Positions 10,394-22,500 of a DNA stretch of 64,000 nt are shown here, in pieces. The stretch's first letter is position 1, and each line of letters begins with the position of its first letter. The stretch lies in the NCBI GenBank assembly GCA_029216955.1, contig JANAVB010015600.1:25224010-25288009 (forward strand), written 5' to 3'. The notes under the pieces were generated by a model that did no database searches, had not been told where the DNA came from, and saw only the letters and a list, made by a program, of their open reading frames with translations. The translations under genes were made by a program, and so were the position numbers. This stretch comes from Iris pallida (lineage: Eukaryota; Streptophyta; Magnoliopsida; Asparagales; Iridaceae).

Positions 10394-11627
10394 TTAATTG
10401 GTTGTCAGATGCTCCATAGAACAGACAAGCGCCCAACCTCTTCTTGTAGACCTCTCGGGTGTGCCCTGACTTTCTGTAGATAGTACATTAAGGCATCTAC
10501 TTCTGCACCTGCTGAGGATGCGTACGTACTGGTGCATGGTGCTGGTGATGCTGATGATGATGCTGCTGCTGGAATGGCTTGTACTGAGTCTGAGGATGCT
10601 TGGACGATCCTGTATTGGAACCATCACCCATAACATCGCTGCTCCTCTTGGGCCTGAGACCCAAGTCCTCCTCTGTAATCTGAGTGTCGATCAAAATATT
10701 CTCAAAGGTCCTCGTGCGATGCCTAGACGTGCGAGATCTGACACTATGGTTTAGGCCCCTCTTGAACTTACGGGTCTTTTCCTCAGCATCCTGAACCAAG
10801 CCCTTGGCGAACCGGCTCAGACGGAAGAACTTAGCTGCGTACTCATCAACTAACATGTTCGCCTATATAAGTCCCACAAACTGGCCCTTCAGAGTACTAA
10901 ATGCCACATCAGGAAAGAATTTCTCTTTGAATATCCTCTTAAATTTATCCCATGTCATGCCTGTCACTGTCAGGCGAGGGTTGTGCGGTACCAAGTCAGA
11001 GCGATATCGAAGAACTGACTCGAAGCTCCTGCCACTCACAGTTGCTGCCACTCGTAGCTGCTGCCACTCGTAGCCCCTCTATAATCTGGGCCAACTCCAA
11101 GCTCCTCCCAATATCCTCTAGCCAATCATCGGCATAAAGGATCCTCTCCGTCTTCTTAAAATCTCGAGGGAACATATTTTTTAAATATATCACTGAGCCA
11201 GGCCTCGCCTACTACTGCTGCAACTGCTGGGCGGGGGTGCCCTAAATCTGAACAGCAGCCAGCTTCTCCATAACGGCGAGTGCTAACTGGTGTGCACTCT
11301 CGATACTCTTTCGTAGAACATACTCCTGTCGTTGCTGAGCTTCAGCCTGTGCTCGCTGTGCCTCTGTTATCTGCTGGAAGAGCGCGAACATCTGAGTGGC
11401 ATCGATCGGTAGCATAGGTGGAGGTGGAAGTGTCTCTGGCAGAATGAGTATAGGTCTCTAAACCGGTGGAGGAAGGCCTCCTGGTGCTACTGTCACTCCC
11501 TCCTGAACGGCAGGGACAGTAGGGGCAACCTCCTGAACGGCAGGTCCCTCTATCGGAGAAACATGTCATGAAGTAGTGGACCTCTCCGATGCTGCACCGG
11601 GTCCAGCGGTCTGAGCTCTACTCTTCA
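10394..11627 (-). pseudogene. gag: Gag of element A
   Basis: A likely start lies at about 11627 (MMKSRAQTAGPG). A Pro-rich and Gln-rich N-terminal part is followed by the Gag domain in pieces (FPRDFKKTE, DWLEDIGRSLELAQI, TWDKFKRIFKEKFFPD, VDEYAAKFFRLSRFA, KFKRGL) and a His/Gln-rich linker. Two former zinc knuckles remain near 10420-10500 but have lost zinc ligands: one Cys of the first is Tyr, and the second reads Y and N where C and H belong. Several stops and a frame change near 10860 break it. It belongs to the same broad gag type as those of elements 1 and B. Confidence 0.8.
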
Positions 11628-11864
11628 TCATCCTTAAGACAAATTCAAGCAAAGAGATCAATATGGCACAAGATAAAATATCATCAAAGAAGGATAATTA
11701 AATTTGAAATACAAAAAATGGTGTCATGATAATCAAGGATCAAAATTTTTCCTAATATGTTATTGAGTAACTCCTATAATAAAATAGAACCTATATCCTA
11801 ATAACAGGCTCGTAATTAGTACTCTAAGTTGAACACCATTACAAAATCATATTAGTTGTGACAG

Positions 11865-11882
11865 GACCTGTATGGGCAACAA
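11865..11882 (-). promoter_or_regulatory. Primer-binding site of element A (decayed tRNA-Ile type)
   Basis: On the minus strand TTGTTGCCCATACAGGTC matches the tRNA-Ile(AAU) site of elements 1 and B at 15 of 18 positions and sits 8 nt inside the LTR end. Confidence 0.7.
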
Positions 11883-11890
11883 CAAAAATG

Positions 11891-13408
11891 TGTCACGACC
11901 CGTACCCTATTTAGGGGCACGAGCACCTAGGTACATCTAGCATACGCCGCAGAGTCGGCGGTAGAATAATGTATAGGTCATCTAGAACATATAACATCTA
12001 ACACAATGCATATAACCTGTCATCTCCATACGAAAGAATATAATCATAACTCAATCACGTGAATCTAGGGAAGATAAGCACGAATATGATAGAGATAAAG
12101 ATGAAATAGATAGTCTGTAATAGATGTAGAGTCATAAACACAAGTTCAGAATTTAAGACATAATACAAGTCCCAAATAAGTACTACAGATCTAAAGTATC
12201 AAGATGGAATACAAATCCAGTCAAAACCTAGCTAATCTAAGTCACTACAGACGGAGCGTCCTCTACGAGCTTCGGCTCCACAGGCAAGTCCTAATCATAG
12301 TCTCTATCTATCCCAAACCCGTAGAAAGAGTGAAGTATGCATCTAAGTCCTCTGAAAAATAGTTATCTAGTCAGGATTGGAGCGAAGTACAACACCAACA
12401 ACAATTCCAATGAATTGACAAATACTATAAGAAATAGTTATAATAAAATAAAAAACAGAATATCAAGACTGGAATTAAAATAGTATAAGGTAAACTAAAT
12501 ATCATGTCATGGTGTGAGATATATAATAAAACTAGAATATAAAGTGATACAGGTAATCTGATGTATAATTTAAATATAAATGGTGCATTGAGATATTAGA
12601 GCGTTATGTGATCGGCTTAGGTCCAGATCAGGCTGTTCTGTTTGACCGGCTATGCACAAGTACGAGTATAGAGGATCAGGCCGGCAAAAATAGAATGTTA
12701 TGCACAAGTAGTATCAAGTCAGGCTATATCCTACTGTGGCGAGGGTGAAGCTATGCACAAGTAGTAAACATATGGGGTGTTGATCACATAACCTCTCATA
12801 ACTCCCCAATCCCCTGAATAGTATAATGGATCCAACCATGACACATCATGACACGGGATTCAAAAAGTAGAGGGCCAACCCACTTCCAAATCGGTGTCTA
12901 TATAAGTACAAGAAACAAGATCGAACAATGTACCAATATACCAAGTAAACTAAAAATAACATCTCATGACGGAATCCAACGTATATTAGTACGTGTATCC
13001 TCGTGTCGAGAATCAAGTAAAATACTACAACTGAATAGATATAGAAAATATCAAAGCAATAAAAACTATCAGAGAATGTACTCGCCAGCGGTCCTGAGAT
13101 GTCAATATGAATTGAGGCTCAAAGTGGAGTCACAGACCTATAGATGAGATATACATGTGTTAATGGGATATAACAGTGTTAGACATGGTTTTCTAATGTG
13201 TGATATGTAATCTAGGTCAAGACTAGGTCAAGTATTGACATACAGTTGACTTTGGGTCAAACTGGTCAACCCTGATCAAACCATAGTCAAATCTAGGTCA
13301 AATATTGACTCAAGGTTGACTTCCAGTCAAAATAGTCAACCTTGGTCAAACTAATCTCCAGCAAGTCCTTACCTACATAATTTTACCCTTTAGTCTATTA
13401 TTACTATA

Positions 13409-13445
<37 letters not shown>

Positions 13446-14956
13446 GGGGTATACCCAATATATTCTAGGTAATCTGTTAGTTTAAAGTAGGTAAAATCCT
13501 ATACCTACCATATACTCTACCTTAGGCTATAGGTAAACTATCTACCTTAGATTAATAGATAACCATATACCTATATTCTCATTACCTTAGATAACATAGG
13601 ATATGTAAATATTATATATATCTAACCCTCTAAATGCCTCAATCAAACCCAAAGTGGACCGTGGCTTCATATTGCGAGACTAATGGTCCCCAATAGCCAA
13701 CCAAACACTGCAAAGGGATACCGCTTGTCTCAAACATGCTTTGCTGCTGCTGCTGCATATGTGGAGCAGGATCCCCTGCTGCTGTACTGTATTATAGTGC
13801 AATGCAAGGCCTCACTGCTACTGCATGCTTGCAAGGCCAAGCTAAATGCTGCTGCTACTATGCTATATGCAGGGCAAGGTAATTCCCTACTGCTGCAAAC
13901 AAGGCCAATGCTAGCAACTTAAAGCCAGGCAAGCCAAGCTATCTAATCTAACCAATATCCTAACTAAACTAATCATCTGTAAACTCACACGAATCTAACA
14001 CTCACCTTCACAAATCTCTCTAACCCTCACAACCTCTGATCCTGCATTTAAACCATACCAAATCCAAGGATCCAAAATCTTACCTCTCACTCACAAACTT
14101 TGACTAAACAATCCTAATTTACTACTCACACATTACTCTAATAATACACCATGATATCCTAAACTATGACACTAGGATACTAACTAAACTACCTCTAACA
14201 TGAACTAACATAACCAAATATGAGAACTCTCAGATCTCTGAGATAACTAAAACCAAATCCCTCTAATAACACCCCCACACACATACAGGGAATTGGCCAA
14301 GATACTAACATCCTAACATAACCTATGATATATACTGATATTAACATCTAACCAAGCTACTAATAACTGATACATCAATATCTTGACACCATCTAAACTA
14401 ATTTCCTCTGATACATCAGAGAATAACTTAGGATACACCAAGGTATCCTAACACTCACACACAACACTGTCCACAGTAGCAGAGCCAAGCCAAATCCAGC
14501 CACTGCCTGCCTATACAGTAGGGCCCAAACTTCTACTGCCTAATCACATACAGCAGGGCCACTCTCATGCTCTCCTGTGTAATACCTCAATACTGCCCAA
14601 GCAAGCCAATGGCCTAAGGCCTTGGGGCCATAGCACACTATTGCATGCTGTTGTACTGCTAATGCTTAAAGCTACTACTACTTAGCATTGCCAAACATGG
14701 GAGCCAACACGCCCTGCTGCTCCGTAACAGAGCCAAACGCAAGCTCAAAGCTAATGCCAATAGCTAAACGATCAAATGGCCAAGTGCCACACTGCACTTA
14801 GCAGTACAGGCCCAAGCCTGGGTTCTCTTGTTGCTGCCAACTGCTCTGTGCAGTACTGAACCCGACCCCCTCTCACAGACTACACAACAACCCCATGTTC
14901 ACTTGACAGTGAACTACCATCTTATATGTCCAAACACATATATTAACATATGTAGC

Positions 14957-14994
<38 letters not shown>

Positions 14995-15879
14995 AAATCA
15001 CTAAGAATCAAATAGAAAGCCTAACTAATGAACAATCTATTTAAATACATGCTCAAAATTGAAAACAAAACCCCAAAGAGTACTAGGCATTTTAACAAAT
15101 ACTTGGGGGCTCTCACTGGATTTCTCTAAGGATGGCATAAAAACCCCATATAAATGCACAAAAGGAAGGTTGGAACATTGCTCACCTCCCCAAGGGTACC
15201 CGTAACCAACGTGGGTGTTCCTACAATGTGTCATGCATGAAGAAGGAGCTAAACTATGAAAATGCAAAGGTTTTACCTATTAGGCGGTTGATTTCCCAAT
15301 GTAGTCTCCAATGGATGCTCTTGTGTCAAGTTGGATGCTATTTCCTCCTCCTTTGGACACTTCTCCACGAGCTCCTTGGTCTCCAAGCTCCTAGACTTAT
15401 ACAATGAGGGTTTTGGAAGAGTTTGGGAGAATTTGGGAGAGTTTCAATGGTAGGAATCCATGGAAATGGAAAGGGACTTCTTCCAGGGTTTTGTGGAGGC
15501 TATTTAATGAAGAAGAAGGTGATCTAATGCACTTAATACCAGCCAACTAAGAAAGCCCTAATCCCTTCCTAAAATGTCCATTTTGCCATCTCAAGTCACC
15601 ATAAACTATCTCCTAACTAAAGGGTTAGATTAGAAATAAGTGTGGGATTAAATCCTTGTCTAAACCAAGCCTAACATGACTTAAATGAAGCTGGTGTTCA
15701 TCCTAGGTTGTGGGCTCAAGTGGTCATGTCTAGTCTAATTGGGTTCATAAGTCAAAGTTCAATTAATAGGCTAAACTAGCAATGAATGAAACCTTCTCAA
15801 TAATGACTTAAGTGAATATTCAAGTAATATAAATAATATAAATGACAAAAATGGCCTATGTTGGATTGTGGGAGTGACA
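11891..15879 (-). repeat. 5' LTR of element A
   Basis: On the minus strand it starts TGTCACTCCCAC (15879) and ends GGGTCGTGACA (11891), about 3.99 kb. The second LTR is not in the window, so the outer boundary rests on the TG/CA ends and the adjacent change of sequence. It contains (AT)n runs near 13405-13445 and 14957-14992, a GCTG-rich patch near 13740-13870 and a 70-bp tandem duplication. No gene is seen in it. Confidence 0.7.
13224..13363. repeat. 70-bp tandem duplication rich in TTGAC/GTCAA
   Basis: Two adjacent copies start TAGGTCAAGTATTGAC (13224) and TAGGTCAAATATTGAC (13294). Both are dense in GGTCAA/TTGACC, the core of the plant W-box recognised by WRKY factors. Confidence 0.7.
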
Positions 15880-16177
15880 ATCACCCCCATAGCTGCTGCC
15901 CTCGCCATGGCAGCCACCGCCACCACTTCCATCCGTCGGCGCCTGCTCCCCATCTCCTCCCTGCCTAATTTCGATATTTTGTACTTGTTTTGATTCATGA
16001 AGTTATTTCGTGCATATGAGATTTTAATTTTCGAGATTCTTTTCAGTGTTTTGGATTTACTTTAAGAGTTGATTTGTGTAGCTAAACATTGTTCTCTTCG
16101 ATGTTTTCAGATTGAGATTTTGTTCATTTCTAGTTGTATTACTTGATTTCTGTAAGGTGGGTAGAATTTTCATGATA

Positions 16178-16200
<23 letters not shown>
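15880..16200 (+). other. Unassigned segment between A's LTR and B; possible captured exon
   Basis: This segment lies between the A 5' LTR and the T tract. From an ATG at 15907 the plus strand reads MAATATTSIRRRLLPIS and continues to a stop about 28 codons in. That is Ala/Thr/Arg-rich and without acidic residues, like an organelle-targeting N-terminus. Its first 45 bp resemble 56588-56632. After the stop come T-rich intron-like sequence, a GTAAGGTGGGTAGAAT run (16153-16168) and an (AT)n run. I cannot name a gene, and it may equally be LTR sequence. Confidence 0.35.

Positions 16201-16250
<50 letters not shown>
16176..16250. repeat. (AT)n followed by a 50-T homopolymer
   Basis: A run of alternating AT passes directly into 50 consecutive T (16201-16250). 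It abuts the broken end of B's 3' LTR. Open frames rich in Lys and Tyr-Ile on the minus strand across it are translation artefacts of the homopolymer. Confidence 0.9.
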
Positions 16251-16253
<3 letters not shown>

Positions 16254-16255
<2 letters not shown>

Positions 16256-17020
16256 CGCGGAACAGTGCTGTCCAGTGCTTTTCTTTTCTTTTATTTTTTT
16301 TGCAAGCAGCTGAGCTGCTGTGGGGGTCATTGCAATTCGCGGTTTGAAGGGAGGGAAGCACAGCACTGTTCATTGAGCAGTGCTGTTCAATGGTTCTTCT
16401 TTTTTTTTTTTTTTACTTCCATAACAGTAACTAAGAAAACCTAATATAAACTAAGAAAACCTAATATAGATTTAACTAACTTCTAAAAATCAAGAAAAAG
16501 ATTTTTCTACTTATCAATAAATTTACTCATATATATATATACAATCCTAGTTACATGTATATTCATACATGCTCCTTAAGTCGAAATAAAATTTTGTAAA
16601 ATTTTAAGAGAAAGAAAAATAAAATTATTTTCTAAATATTTTGATTAAAGACTTTCTTGTACCCAATTACCTATAGTGTAGCCACTACTGCCACTTTTAA
16701 TATTAAAAAAAATATAATTTCAGTAGTGAAATTCAAGGCTATTCAATACTTGTGACAAATACATAAAATTTAAAATAAACAAATTCCTTAAAATTCAAGA
16801 ATATTTCGAATATACTTGCATAAATGTTTATATAAATATTTACCTGCTATTGCCATAGCAGTAGTAATAACTTTCTTAAATCAATTGCAAATAATAATTT
16901 GTACTTATTTTTACACATAATAACATTGATATTACTAATAATAATAAAGATAAGTTCCAAACTAAATATTTAATCAATGAAAATAACAAAAAAAATCCTC
17001 CGAAATTTTGGGGGATGACA
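16254..17020 (-). repeat. Truncated 3' LTR of element B
   Basis: It matches 22234-23007 closely, from TTCGCGGAACAGTGC to the LTR start (TGTCATCCCCC on the minus strand at 17020). About 2.7 kb of the LTR's downstream part is missing. The break falls in the loop of a hairpin that is intact in the other LTR. Confidence 0.88.
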
Positions 17021-17034
17021 TCCTACCCAACTTA
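17021..17034 (-). promoter_or_regulatory. Polypurine tract of element B
   Basis: The minus strand reads AAGTTGGGTAGGA directly before the LTR start, preceded by a CGAGGACGAAATTT box like that of element 1. Confidence 0.75.
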
Positions 17035-17460
17035 TAAAAATTTCGTCCTCGAAATTAAAATAAACCTCATCTAAAAGTATGACAATAAATCTGAATAAAA
17101 ATATATAGTGGGCTGAATACGAAGGGAGAGCAGGTTGTCATGCGTGTAGGGAGGCTCGTCTAGTCCATGTAGGTGAAGGTGGTTGAAAGAAAATGCTAAT
17201 GGTGTGTTTCAAACATCAAAGTCACTGTAAGGTACCGAACGATACGTTAGGGATTGGGTGATTTCCTCACTTTTAAAGCTTACGAGTGTTGTGACGGAGG
17301 CACAGGTTTTTAAGGCACGCTATTCAAGACTTCTATCGAAGAAGCCTAGAGTTCTATATAAGCTTGCTATAGTCATGATATTTCTAATAGTACCAAAGAT
17401 AGTGCTCATGCATGTTGCCTATGTTACTGAATGTATTGCTCAATGCTAAGCCATGACTAA
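17035..17460 (-). other. Non-coding 3' region of element B
   Basis: This lies between the end of the gag remnant and the polypurine tract. I see no pol motif in any frame; short frames of about 60 codons on either strand show no family resemblance. Confidence 0.6.
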
Positions 17461-17529
17461 AATAAAGAATAATGGTAGAAGTGGAGTAATACCTGCTAGA
17501 TCTCTAATTCCAGGATGGGGGCTATCACA

Positions 17530-18728
17530 GCCAAGGTAAACGCTTGCCCTTGCCTCGACGGCTCGGGGCAATCGATAAGCCTGTGTTGTTCCGATCCGCA
17601 CCTCAAGCATAAGCCGAGACGAATCCGACATCCATCTCGAATGTGGCCCTTCTTCCCAGTAGTTGCAGGTGGGCTTCTGATAGGGTGTGGGCCTCTGCTG
17701 GTACTGCCCTATAGGCCTTCTGGTTGGTCCACCTTGAGTCGCCCTAACTGGTACAGCTACCGATGTAGGGTGCCTCTGCTCCTGTGTTCCTTGCGAAGAA
17801 GCTCTTGGGTACGTGCTTCCACCAAGACAGCTGCGTGAGAGACTCGAGACTGCATAGTAGTGGAAGTCTTAAGTTCTGGTATGAGCCCCTGGTGGAATCT
17901 CCTTGCCTTCTCCAGCTCTGTCGGAATTAATGTCTCACCAAATCTACTCAAACGGCTGAACTCTGCATCGTACTCATCTACCGACATATTCCCTTGCTTT
18001 AGGTGAAGGAACTGGTCATAGAGAGTGTCTCGAACGTGGATGGGGAAGAACCTCTCATAGAATAGGTCGTAAAACTCTTTCCATGTGATCCCAGTGCCCA
18101 ATCGTCTTTCTTCAGCCTTCCACCAGTGGTGAGCATTATCTTCTAAGAGTAAGTCCACTGCTGTCAACCAATCATGTGCCGGCAACTGGGATGCCTTCAA
18201 GTATTTGTCTGTGCTGATAAGCCATGCGGAAACTTCTAAGGGACCCTCGGTACCCTTAAATTTCTTAGGGCCCATGTCGATGAAGTCTGCAATAGAGCCC
18301 ATATATGGTTGTGGAGCTGGTATTGGATCTTGTACCGGGACTGGAGGTGGAGGTCTAGCTAAGTAGGTCATCATACTGTCTCATCAGTTCCATTTGTTGC
18401 CACTGAGATTGAAGCATAGCATACATAAACTGGGTGGTCGGGTCCGCATCAGTCGAAAGTGGAGGCAGTTGGGGTCCGAGCTGTGGTGAAATTGCTGAGG
18501 TAATGAGGATGGTGCAGTCTCTCCTGGTGGTACTACAGTAGTCTGCCCCCTTCGTGGCTGACTGGGGCACTTGGGCTTCCTGCTGTACCGTCGATGGGTT
18601 CGTGGTATTCTGCTGTGGCTCTAGCTGCTACGGAGTCACCGGGTCATTGGAGAAACCTGTTCTTCCTAGGAAGTTGCATCACCAGATGTGACGGCTAGGG
18701 TAGAGGCGTGTCCGCTGTGTAGAGTCAT
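17530..18728 (-). pseudogene. gag: Gag of element B
   Basis: A possible start lies at 18728 (MTLHSGHAST). The conserved core is a 205-codon open segment (18374-17757): FIDMGPKKFKGTEGPLEVS, WLISTDKYL, HHWWKAEERR, WKEFYDLFYERFFP, VDEYDAEFSRLSRFGE, ARRFHQGL. This is the retrotransposon Gag domain, which makes particles. Downstream, two zinc knuckles are recognisable: the first (CNY...GKKGH near 17640-17670) is broken by an apparent 2-nt loss, and the second (CLRCGSEQHRLIDC) is intact but in another frame. Upstream, stops interrupt the N-terminal part. The core resembles element 1 and A gags, so all three belong to related gypsy families. Confidence 0.82.
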
Positions 18729-19486
18729 ATCTGGCACGAAGATAAGAGCAATGTTAGAATAGATTCAGATAGGTTTTTGAGTCAAGCAATTAAAAGAGAG
18801 TTTAATAAAGAATTTAAAATGTCAAGAACACGTGGATAAGATCCTAGAGGGTGAATATGTTAAGCTAACCATATCTCAATCCACGTAAAATCATACGACA
18901 GGCGAACCAAATGTACTATGGTTGATCAGACCATAATACACCAGTTCTGATAAGACAATGTATCCGTGGGCGCCCACAGTAAAACATATGTCCTGAACAA
19001 GCTCGATGAGAGAGTAAGCTCGCAAAACTAGGCTGTAATAGCAACATTTAATCAAATGGTGAATACATAGGCACGAGTGATTAAAATTAAAAGAAGATAG
19101 AATGATTCTAAGTCATACAGTCGTCCTATAGTCTTCTTGTCCAAGTCCTTGGTTGACTAGATGGGTTAAGGTCTTCTAAATTCTAGAATCTAAGTACACT
19201 TGCTAATATAGGTCACTAGGTCAAGGGGTTGCTAGGTCATAAGGAAGTCTACCCAACTTAAAGAATTAACTAATGGCGTTTTGGGACAACAACTAGTAGG
19301 GTCAACCTCTAGTAAGCACGAAGGAAAGATAAGAATAGGGATGGAAGGAAGCAAGCAAGATGCAATTGATGAGTCCAACGGTAGGTAAAATCAAGGAAAG
19401 AGGTCAAGTATGTGGATGAGATCCTAGACTTCTAATCCTATTCGCAGGCTTGCTTGGTACGGTAAAGTAACCAAACAATTTATCTT

Positions 19487-19504
19487 GACCTGCATGGGCC
19501 ACCA
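19487..19504 (-). promoter_or_regulatory. Primer-binding site of element B, tRNA-Ile(AAU) type
   Basis: The minus strand gives TGGTGGCCCATGCAGGTC, identical over 18 nt to the site of element 1 and starting 8 nt inside the LTR end. Confidence 0.85.
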
Positions 19505-19512
19505 CAAAAACA

Positions 19513-22500
19513 TGTCACGCCCCAGTCCTAAAATACGCAGGACTAGGAACGTAGACATGCCAGCTATATTCATACGAAGTATACTCCAATATATGGAAGC
19601 CTCGTATAAATACATAAGCTGTAAAATGCAGTAGAACTATAACTAATCTCATCCACACAGAATAAATGAATAAAATACATCATATAAGATAATGAATTGT
19701 CTTGATACAATATGTTGGGCGGAGACAAATCTACTACCAACAAGTAAAGGAAAAAAAATACATAAGTAAAGATATGAATTTGGCGAGCGAAGCGAAGACG
19801 ATCCAAGTGCAATCATCCTCGAGAAATAGCAATAAACACGGCTAGAGCTAAAGCACCTGCGAAAGACAATAGCACACACCTGGCAAGACAACCAGGTCCT
19901 CAGAGGGACGTAACAAGACATAATAGCATGCCATATAAACTGAATAAATATTGCTCAAATAAATAAGTCAATCGAATTTATAACATAGTCCAATACGCAC
20001 CTACTGAATGAGCGTACCATCCCCCCAACCAAACAAGGACAAGAGATGATAAACTAATTCACGGCGACATATCTTTCCATGCTAAGAATCCGATATGGTA
20101 TCCGGACCCCAACAAGGTTCAATACCTTCTCATCGAAGTAGTAAGTCACACCTACAACCAAATAAGGACAAGATGTGACGAACTAATTTGCGACAAGTTA
20201 TTGTTCCAAGCCACGGTCAGATACAAGTACCCAAACCAAAAGTACTCGTACCTAACGGATAGGGTAGCCTACCGTTCTATGTGAATGTAGTTAAGAACAA
20301 TCCTTCCTACGCATGGGCCCTGGCTAAATAGGATCGGCGTAGTCCCCTTTGGGCACCAGAGGCCCCATCAGGAAGAGTATGACGTTCCGCAGAATCGCCA
20401 GTGGCCGTCAGTAATCATGGGTAATCTGACCCGCGTCTCCGACGGAGCTCACGGGTTACAAAAGGGAAAGTGCATCGAAGCCCATACGCTAAGGAATTGT
20501 CCTCCCCGCCCAATGCCTACTTTGTTGATCCACAACAGTAAACCTCTATAACCGCTAAGTCAACTAATCATGCAATTTCTATTAGCGGTTATTCCTATCG
20601 CACGGCTTGTATGTACTGGTGGCCAGCCAATCACGCACTTCCGCGTTCTACATGTGACACAAAACTTCGTGTTACATCGTGTCAAGGCCAATGAATGCAA
20701 TACACAAGGTGGTCCCTTAAATCTAGGTTAAATGTGAGAAAAACAATACATAGCAGGAAAAAATGAACAGTAAGTTCTAACAGTTATGCCATGTATCACA
20801 GTTTATTTTGCATAAAGAAATAAGTAATGCATGAAATATGAGCTAAAATAATTAAACAGCGAATGGCAAGATATATTGCCTGGAGGTAGTGTGCAAAATG
20901 GTGACGCCTGGTAACTCAAATCGTCAGAATAGGGAAGCATTGAAAGCCAACTTTTACGAACGACCTCGGATGCTGAAATAAACATCATGAACAAATTTGG
21001 CATAAAAAAATACCTAGGAAACGCCTGTCCAAAAGTCAAATTCTGGAACAGGGACAAAATCGTAATTTCGGGTCAAAACGATGTCCGCCGTTGGACCCGC
21101 TTTGTACCGAAACGCGTGCCAGAACCTACGGTCTTTATAGTTGTCAAACTACATGTCTACGGATTCAGTTTGAAGAGAGGAACTCAATGGTATGTCCGGT
21201 GTTGGATTCCGATGAGCCGTGTACAAAATTGCCCGTTTGAGTGGATCGCAGGCCCGCCAAAAAGGCGTTCCGATTTGACCTTCTCCGAATCGGACCAAAC
21301 TTGGCATACAGGACCCAAAAATGATACGGTCCTGATGGCACAAGTTTCGTCTCGATACGACGAACGTGCACAAAGTTATGGTCAAATTTGCAAAACATCG
21401 ATACGGGGGTATCTCGACAGATACGCACTGATTTCGTCGCGCACACAGAACGAAATCGAGTCCCGTCAGTTCCCACACCGGCAACATCCATACGTGCCTT
21501 TCGATGCGTATAGTACGCGACCACGTCGCCCGGTTTGTCGGGGCGCACGCCATATCGGTTAATCTTCTTAATTTTTATTTTTCAAAACAGTATTTCTCGA
21601 TATTTGTGTTTAAAAATCTTTTCATACAATGAAGGAAAAATTAAACTAAAAGATGGTATTTGAAGTGCTATATGTTGTCTAGAATATTGCTCAATTCGTT
21701 TTACAAAATTCGTACAGGATTGATCAACTTATGGCCTCCAACATGGATGGTTGGACTGTGTTCAAACTATCTGGAACACAGTTTTTCGTGAGTTTTCGAG
21801 TAAGTTTCTCGACTCGATGGATTGGTAGCACGAGGTATTACTAGGTGGGATGTCTAGAGGGTCAGGTGGGCTATCTACAGCAACTCGAAGAATCAAAAAT
21901 TTTCAATTGTGCGCGAAGAACTGAGATGGTGATGGGGTGTACCTTATCTGAAACAAAACAGGGATGTCTTGCTTCCTTGGTCGTCAACTGCGTCGGGGGC
22001 GCTACTCCGGTGGTCACCGACGGCGAGGTGGGTCGCCTGGGGGTCGGGGATCACCTCTGGGATCGAGATGGTTGTCCACGAGGGGGTTTGATATGGAGAG
22101 GTTAGGGTTTTGGTGTTCCGATCTTTGGTTTTTTCTGCGTATATAACAGAGTTATATAACAAACTTATGCTGTTGTGTGAAACCCTATGGGCTCGGGTGT
22201 AACCCCATGGGCTCGGGTTGAAGCACAGCACTGTTCGCGGAACAGTGCTGTCCAGTGCTTTTCTTTTTTTTTTTTTTTACAAGCAGCTGAGCTGCTGTGG
22301 GGGTCATTGCAATTCGCGGTTTGAAGGGAGGGAAGCACAGCACTGTTCATTGAACAGTGCTGTTCAATGGCTCTTCTTCTTCTTTTTTTTTTTTTTACTT
22401 CCATAACAGTAACTAAGAAAACCTAATATAAACTAAGAAAACCTAATATAGATTTAACTAACTAAAAATCAAGAAAAAGATTTTTCTACTTATCAATAAA

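Larger units (their letters stand above)
1..15879 (-). mobile_element. Ty3/gypsy LTR retrotransposon A (degenerate, split by element 1)
   Basis: A minus-strand element reads from its 5' LTR (11891-15879) through a primer site (11865-11882), gag, protease, RT and RNase H to integrase at 1-259. Its 3' LTR is outside the window. Element 1 occupies 265-8172 inside it. Domain order PR-RT-RH-IN is that of Ty3/gypsy, and the gag plus paired zinc knuckles resemble chromoviruses. No chromodomain can be checked because that end is off the window. Many stops and mutated zinc-binding residues show it is dead. Confidence 0.8.

Noticed and set aside
16139..16373. Poly-lysine and Tyr-Ile-rich open frames
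   Set aside because: They are direct translations of the T50 and (AT)n tracts.
20987..21562. 191-codon plus-strand frame with overlapping 127- and 134-codon minus frames
   Set aside because: It lies wholly inside the 5' LTR of B, is open on three frames at once because of base composition, and has no recognisable domain.
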